NCBI RefSeq assembly: GCF_037392515.1
Contig: NC_090288.1
Location: 19,314,969 to 19,378,968, forward strand
Length of the DNA: 64,000 bases
Source: Haliotis asinina
Lineage: Eukaryota > Mollusca > Gastropoda > Lepetellida > Haliotidae
Reading direction: 5' to 3'
Shown: positions 61,765 to 64,000 of the stretch, in pieces
Position numbering within the stretch: position 1 is the first letter of the stretch
Layout of the letters: each line of letters starts with the position of its first letter
The notes under the pieces: generated by a model
The model's input: the letters and a program-made list of their open reading frames with translations, nothing else
Database searches by the model: none
What the model was told of the DNA's origin: nothing
Position numbers and translations under genes: made by a program

Positions 61765-62300
61765 TCATGTTCATATACAGCAACATTGTCCAGTTGATTA
61801 TGTAGTGCTGGTTCATACTCAGCAACATTGTCCAGCTGACCATATAGTACTGGTTCATATACAGCAATGTTGTCCAGTTCATTATGGGGGTACTGGTTCA
61901 TATACAGCAACATTGTCCAGCTGATCATATAATACTGGTTTATATACAGCAATATTGTCCATTTGACCAAGTGGTGCTGGCTCATAAACAGCAACATTGT
62001 CTAGCTGATCCTACAGTACTGGTTCATACTCAGCAACTTTGTCCAGCTGAGCATATAGTACTGGTTTGTAAATAGCACCATTTTCCAGTTGATCATGTTT
62101 AACATAATCAGCAACACTGTCCAGTTGATTATGTGGTGCTGGTTCATAATCAGCCACATTGTCCAGTTGATTATGTAGTGCTGGTTTATACATAGCAACA
62201 CTGTCCAGTTGATTATGTGGTGCTGGTTCATAATCAGGAACATTGTCCAGTTGATTGTGTGGTGCTGGTTTATACTCAGCAACATTGTCCAGTTAAACAT
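61765..62300. repeat. 42-bp minisatellite, about 13 units
   Basis: The unit is ttcatatacagcaacattgt plus ccagttgattatgtagtgct plus gg. Units differ at several sites, unlike the homogeneous 32-bp satellite, and all keep the 42-bp length apart from one short unit near 62100. Confidence 0.95.
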
Positions 62301-63052
62301 GTGGTACATCCATGTGTACGAATAAATGTACATCTATATGTATATACATAGAATTGGAATATCTTAAGAACCATTTGCTAGATTCTTTTCAGATTTGGTA
62401 CCTAGATTCATTACTGCATGTGAAAGGTCCCAGTCAGTTTGGTGACCTTGATCTTCATTTCAGTTTCAGGGAATTAACATTTTACCCTTTTCAGTCAGTT
62501 CTGGTGACTTTCATGTAGTTCTCAAGGTCACAGTGACGCTTTGAAGATTTGAGCATGTTAACCTGTATGTTAAGATTGTCAGCAAGATATCTCAAGAACA
62601 GTTCACTGGATTTTTCATGCACCATGACATTCACGTCAAGGTCAGAGTGACTCTTGAATTTATGTTTGTGTTTGAACAGCTACAGAGCAAGATATCAAGA
62701 GAGTTTGACAGGACATGTTTTTGTTTAACTTCATCTTCAACTATAACCTTTACTTTCATTATTTTTTTAGCTTGATTTGATAATTTGTGAAAATTTAGGG
62801 GATTATGTCACCTTAGTGACAGCTACTTGTTTGCATTGAGATGGGATGTTTTAATGACTCATGTCTGAATACATAGCAGGACCAGTTTGAGGTTAACAGT
62901 AAAATCTTGGACAGACAAGGTTGAAAGATCAGCACTAGGAGTACATGTCATGTTGATGGCAGTTTTAAATGTAATATTGCTTTGGGTGAGTATAATCTAG
63001 AGATAGCAATATTTATACAAATGTTGTAAACATTATGTTCTGTTGCCACCAG
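62301..63052. other. Probable intron upstream of the PDZ gene exon
   Basis: No coding content. The part at 62345-62700 (atatctcaagaacagttcac, aaggtcacagtgac, aaggtcagagtgact) looks like a common degenerate marine-invertebrate interspersed repeat. It ends with cattatgttctgttgccaccag, a usable acceptor. Confidence 0.5.
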
Positions 63053-64000
63053 GTAGTACACTACCTCCAATACGGACACACGTGGAAGCCCCTTCGTCGA
63101 GCTCAGCGGCAACAGATGAAACTCATGGCCACAACACAATATCAGAAAGGGGAGGTAATCCTTCGAAATCTTGCAGAAGAACTTCTGAATGAAGATGAAT
63201 GCATTGTGTTCAAACAAGCTTTACAGCACTTCAGGGTATCTAGGTCTGTGCCCACATTATGCACTGAGCTAAAGCCTGTGATAAATACAACTGAGAAGCT
63301 GATGCTCCTTCTGGAGCTCAGTGGCAAGCTTCCCCTCCAACTCCAGAGGGACTTCCATAAGCTCTGTAGCTTGCAGTTTTCGAGTTATGAGGCATTTTTA
63401 AAGTATTTTAATACTGGTAACCCCTTAAGTGATGATCCTAAAGTGATTGCAAAGGATTCTTCAGGACAATTTCAAGTTGTGTCAACAGGATTTGAGAAAA
63501 AAATACATGTAGTGCCTTATGATGAAACAAATGGTACTGATGGAATATCTCTGCCTGGTACCAGTGTTACAAGTGGAGTATACAGTGAGTTTGATGATCA
63601 CTCGAGAAATGGAACTGTGACCAAGGAAGAAGCTGAAATGATACTGAATCATTCACTCATGAAGCCAGTGAGAGCAGCAGAGCAATATCAACCTAAGAAT
63701 CAAGATATGTCAAAGACTCCATCACGTGTGTCATTGAAGTCACTTCAGCTGTCACAAAACTCCAAGGGACACAGTAGGAAATCAAGCACACACTCCAATC
63801 ATCATCTGAATGTGACATCTTCCAAGAGCACTCTGACTGTTGATACAGAAAGCCCCAACATACAGCCAGAAGTAAACAGCTCCATGAAACAAGTGCTGCT
63901 AAACAGGCGTGAAGATGGCAGTCTTGGTGTTGGGATCAAAGGTGGCAAGGAGTATGGGACCCCTATCACTGTGTACCTGGTGGAGGCCAACAGTCAGGCA
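63053..64000 (+). CDS. Harmonin-homology plus PDZ scaffold protein, internal exon (partial)
   Basis: A 948-bp stretch without a stop follows an acceptor at 63051-63052 (in phase 0 with GTA as first codon) and is still open at the window end; 316 residues are visible. Residues about 40-118 (LAEELLNEDECIVFKQALQH, FRVSRSVPTLCTELKPVIN, KLMLLLELSGKLPLQLQRDF) fit the five-helix harmonin-homology domain: compare the human harmonin N-domain order of L…L…L-K-x-V-I-N…PL…Q. Residues 119-280 form a Ser/Thr/Asn-rich, probably disordered linker. Residues 281-316 (VLLNRREDGS, LGVGIKGGKEYG, ITVYLVEANSQA) start a PDZ domain; LGVGI is the carboxylate-binding loop (consensus GLGF). HHD followed by linker and PDZ is the layout of the whirlin, PDZD7 and harmonin scaffolds that organise membrane complexes in hair-cell stereocilia and photoreceptors. 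Which of them is closest, and where earlier and later exons lie, cannot be decided here. Confidence 0.8.

Overview
The window is 64 kb of non-coding-rich animal DNA, very probably from a marine gastropod and most likely an abalone (Haliotis). The evidence is AT-rich sequence, genes split into widely spaced exons, and short interspersed elements with the gagtgagtgagt / ccgcactca / caatattccagc signature that I know as abundant in abalone genomes. Nothing points to a prokaryote: there are no operons, and the many direct-repeat arrays have no unique spacers.

Layout. (1) 1.15-2.96 kb: the last two coding exons of a Shisa-like single-pass membrane protein, + strand, with a 28-bp minisatellite filling the intron from the splice donor onward. 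(2) 3-19.5 kb: no recognised gene. It holds two clusters of a 12-bp palindrome, an internally deleted Tc1/mariner copy with a transposase remnant, CA/CT microsatellites, a gastropod SINE, a 32-bp satellite of about 57 nearly identical units, a long-TIR MITE at the end of that satellite, a foldback hairpin, a 33/37-bp minisatellite, a (CATA)n tract, a Penelope-like GIY-YIG remnant, a second SINE with a 10-bp target duplication, and a promoter-like stretch near 18.75 kb. (3) 19.56-28.17 kb: a badly decayed Polinton/Maverick fossil (polB, capsid-like and accessory parts) containing later insertions. (4) 28.2-48.5 kb: degenerate interspersed repeats, many minisatellites (the largest is a 36-bp array at 38.45-41.02 kb with a 681-bp higher-order repeat), a second MITE with a perfect 9-bp target duplication, and three weak candidate exons. 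(5) 48.5-50.4 kb: a decayed LINE with endonuclease and reverse transcriptase parts, - strand. (6) 50.4-63.0 kb: no recognised gene, a 549-bp foldback element with arms of about 240 bp, and 58-, 78- and 42-bp minisatellites. (7) 63.053-64.0 kb: a 948-bp open exon, + strand, encoding a harmonin-homology domain, a long polar linker and the start of a PDZ domain, as in the whirlin/PDZD7/harmonin scaffold family. It runs off the window.

Only the two end genes are firmly supported. The space between them is either intergenic or long introns, and the sequence alone does not say which. The very long open frames at 38.4-41.1, 13.7-14.4 and 59.3-59.8 kb are by-products of repeat units whose length is a multiple of three, not genes. 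I found no clearly new gene system. The most unusual items are the repeat architectures, the Polinton fossil and the long inverted repeats.
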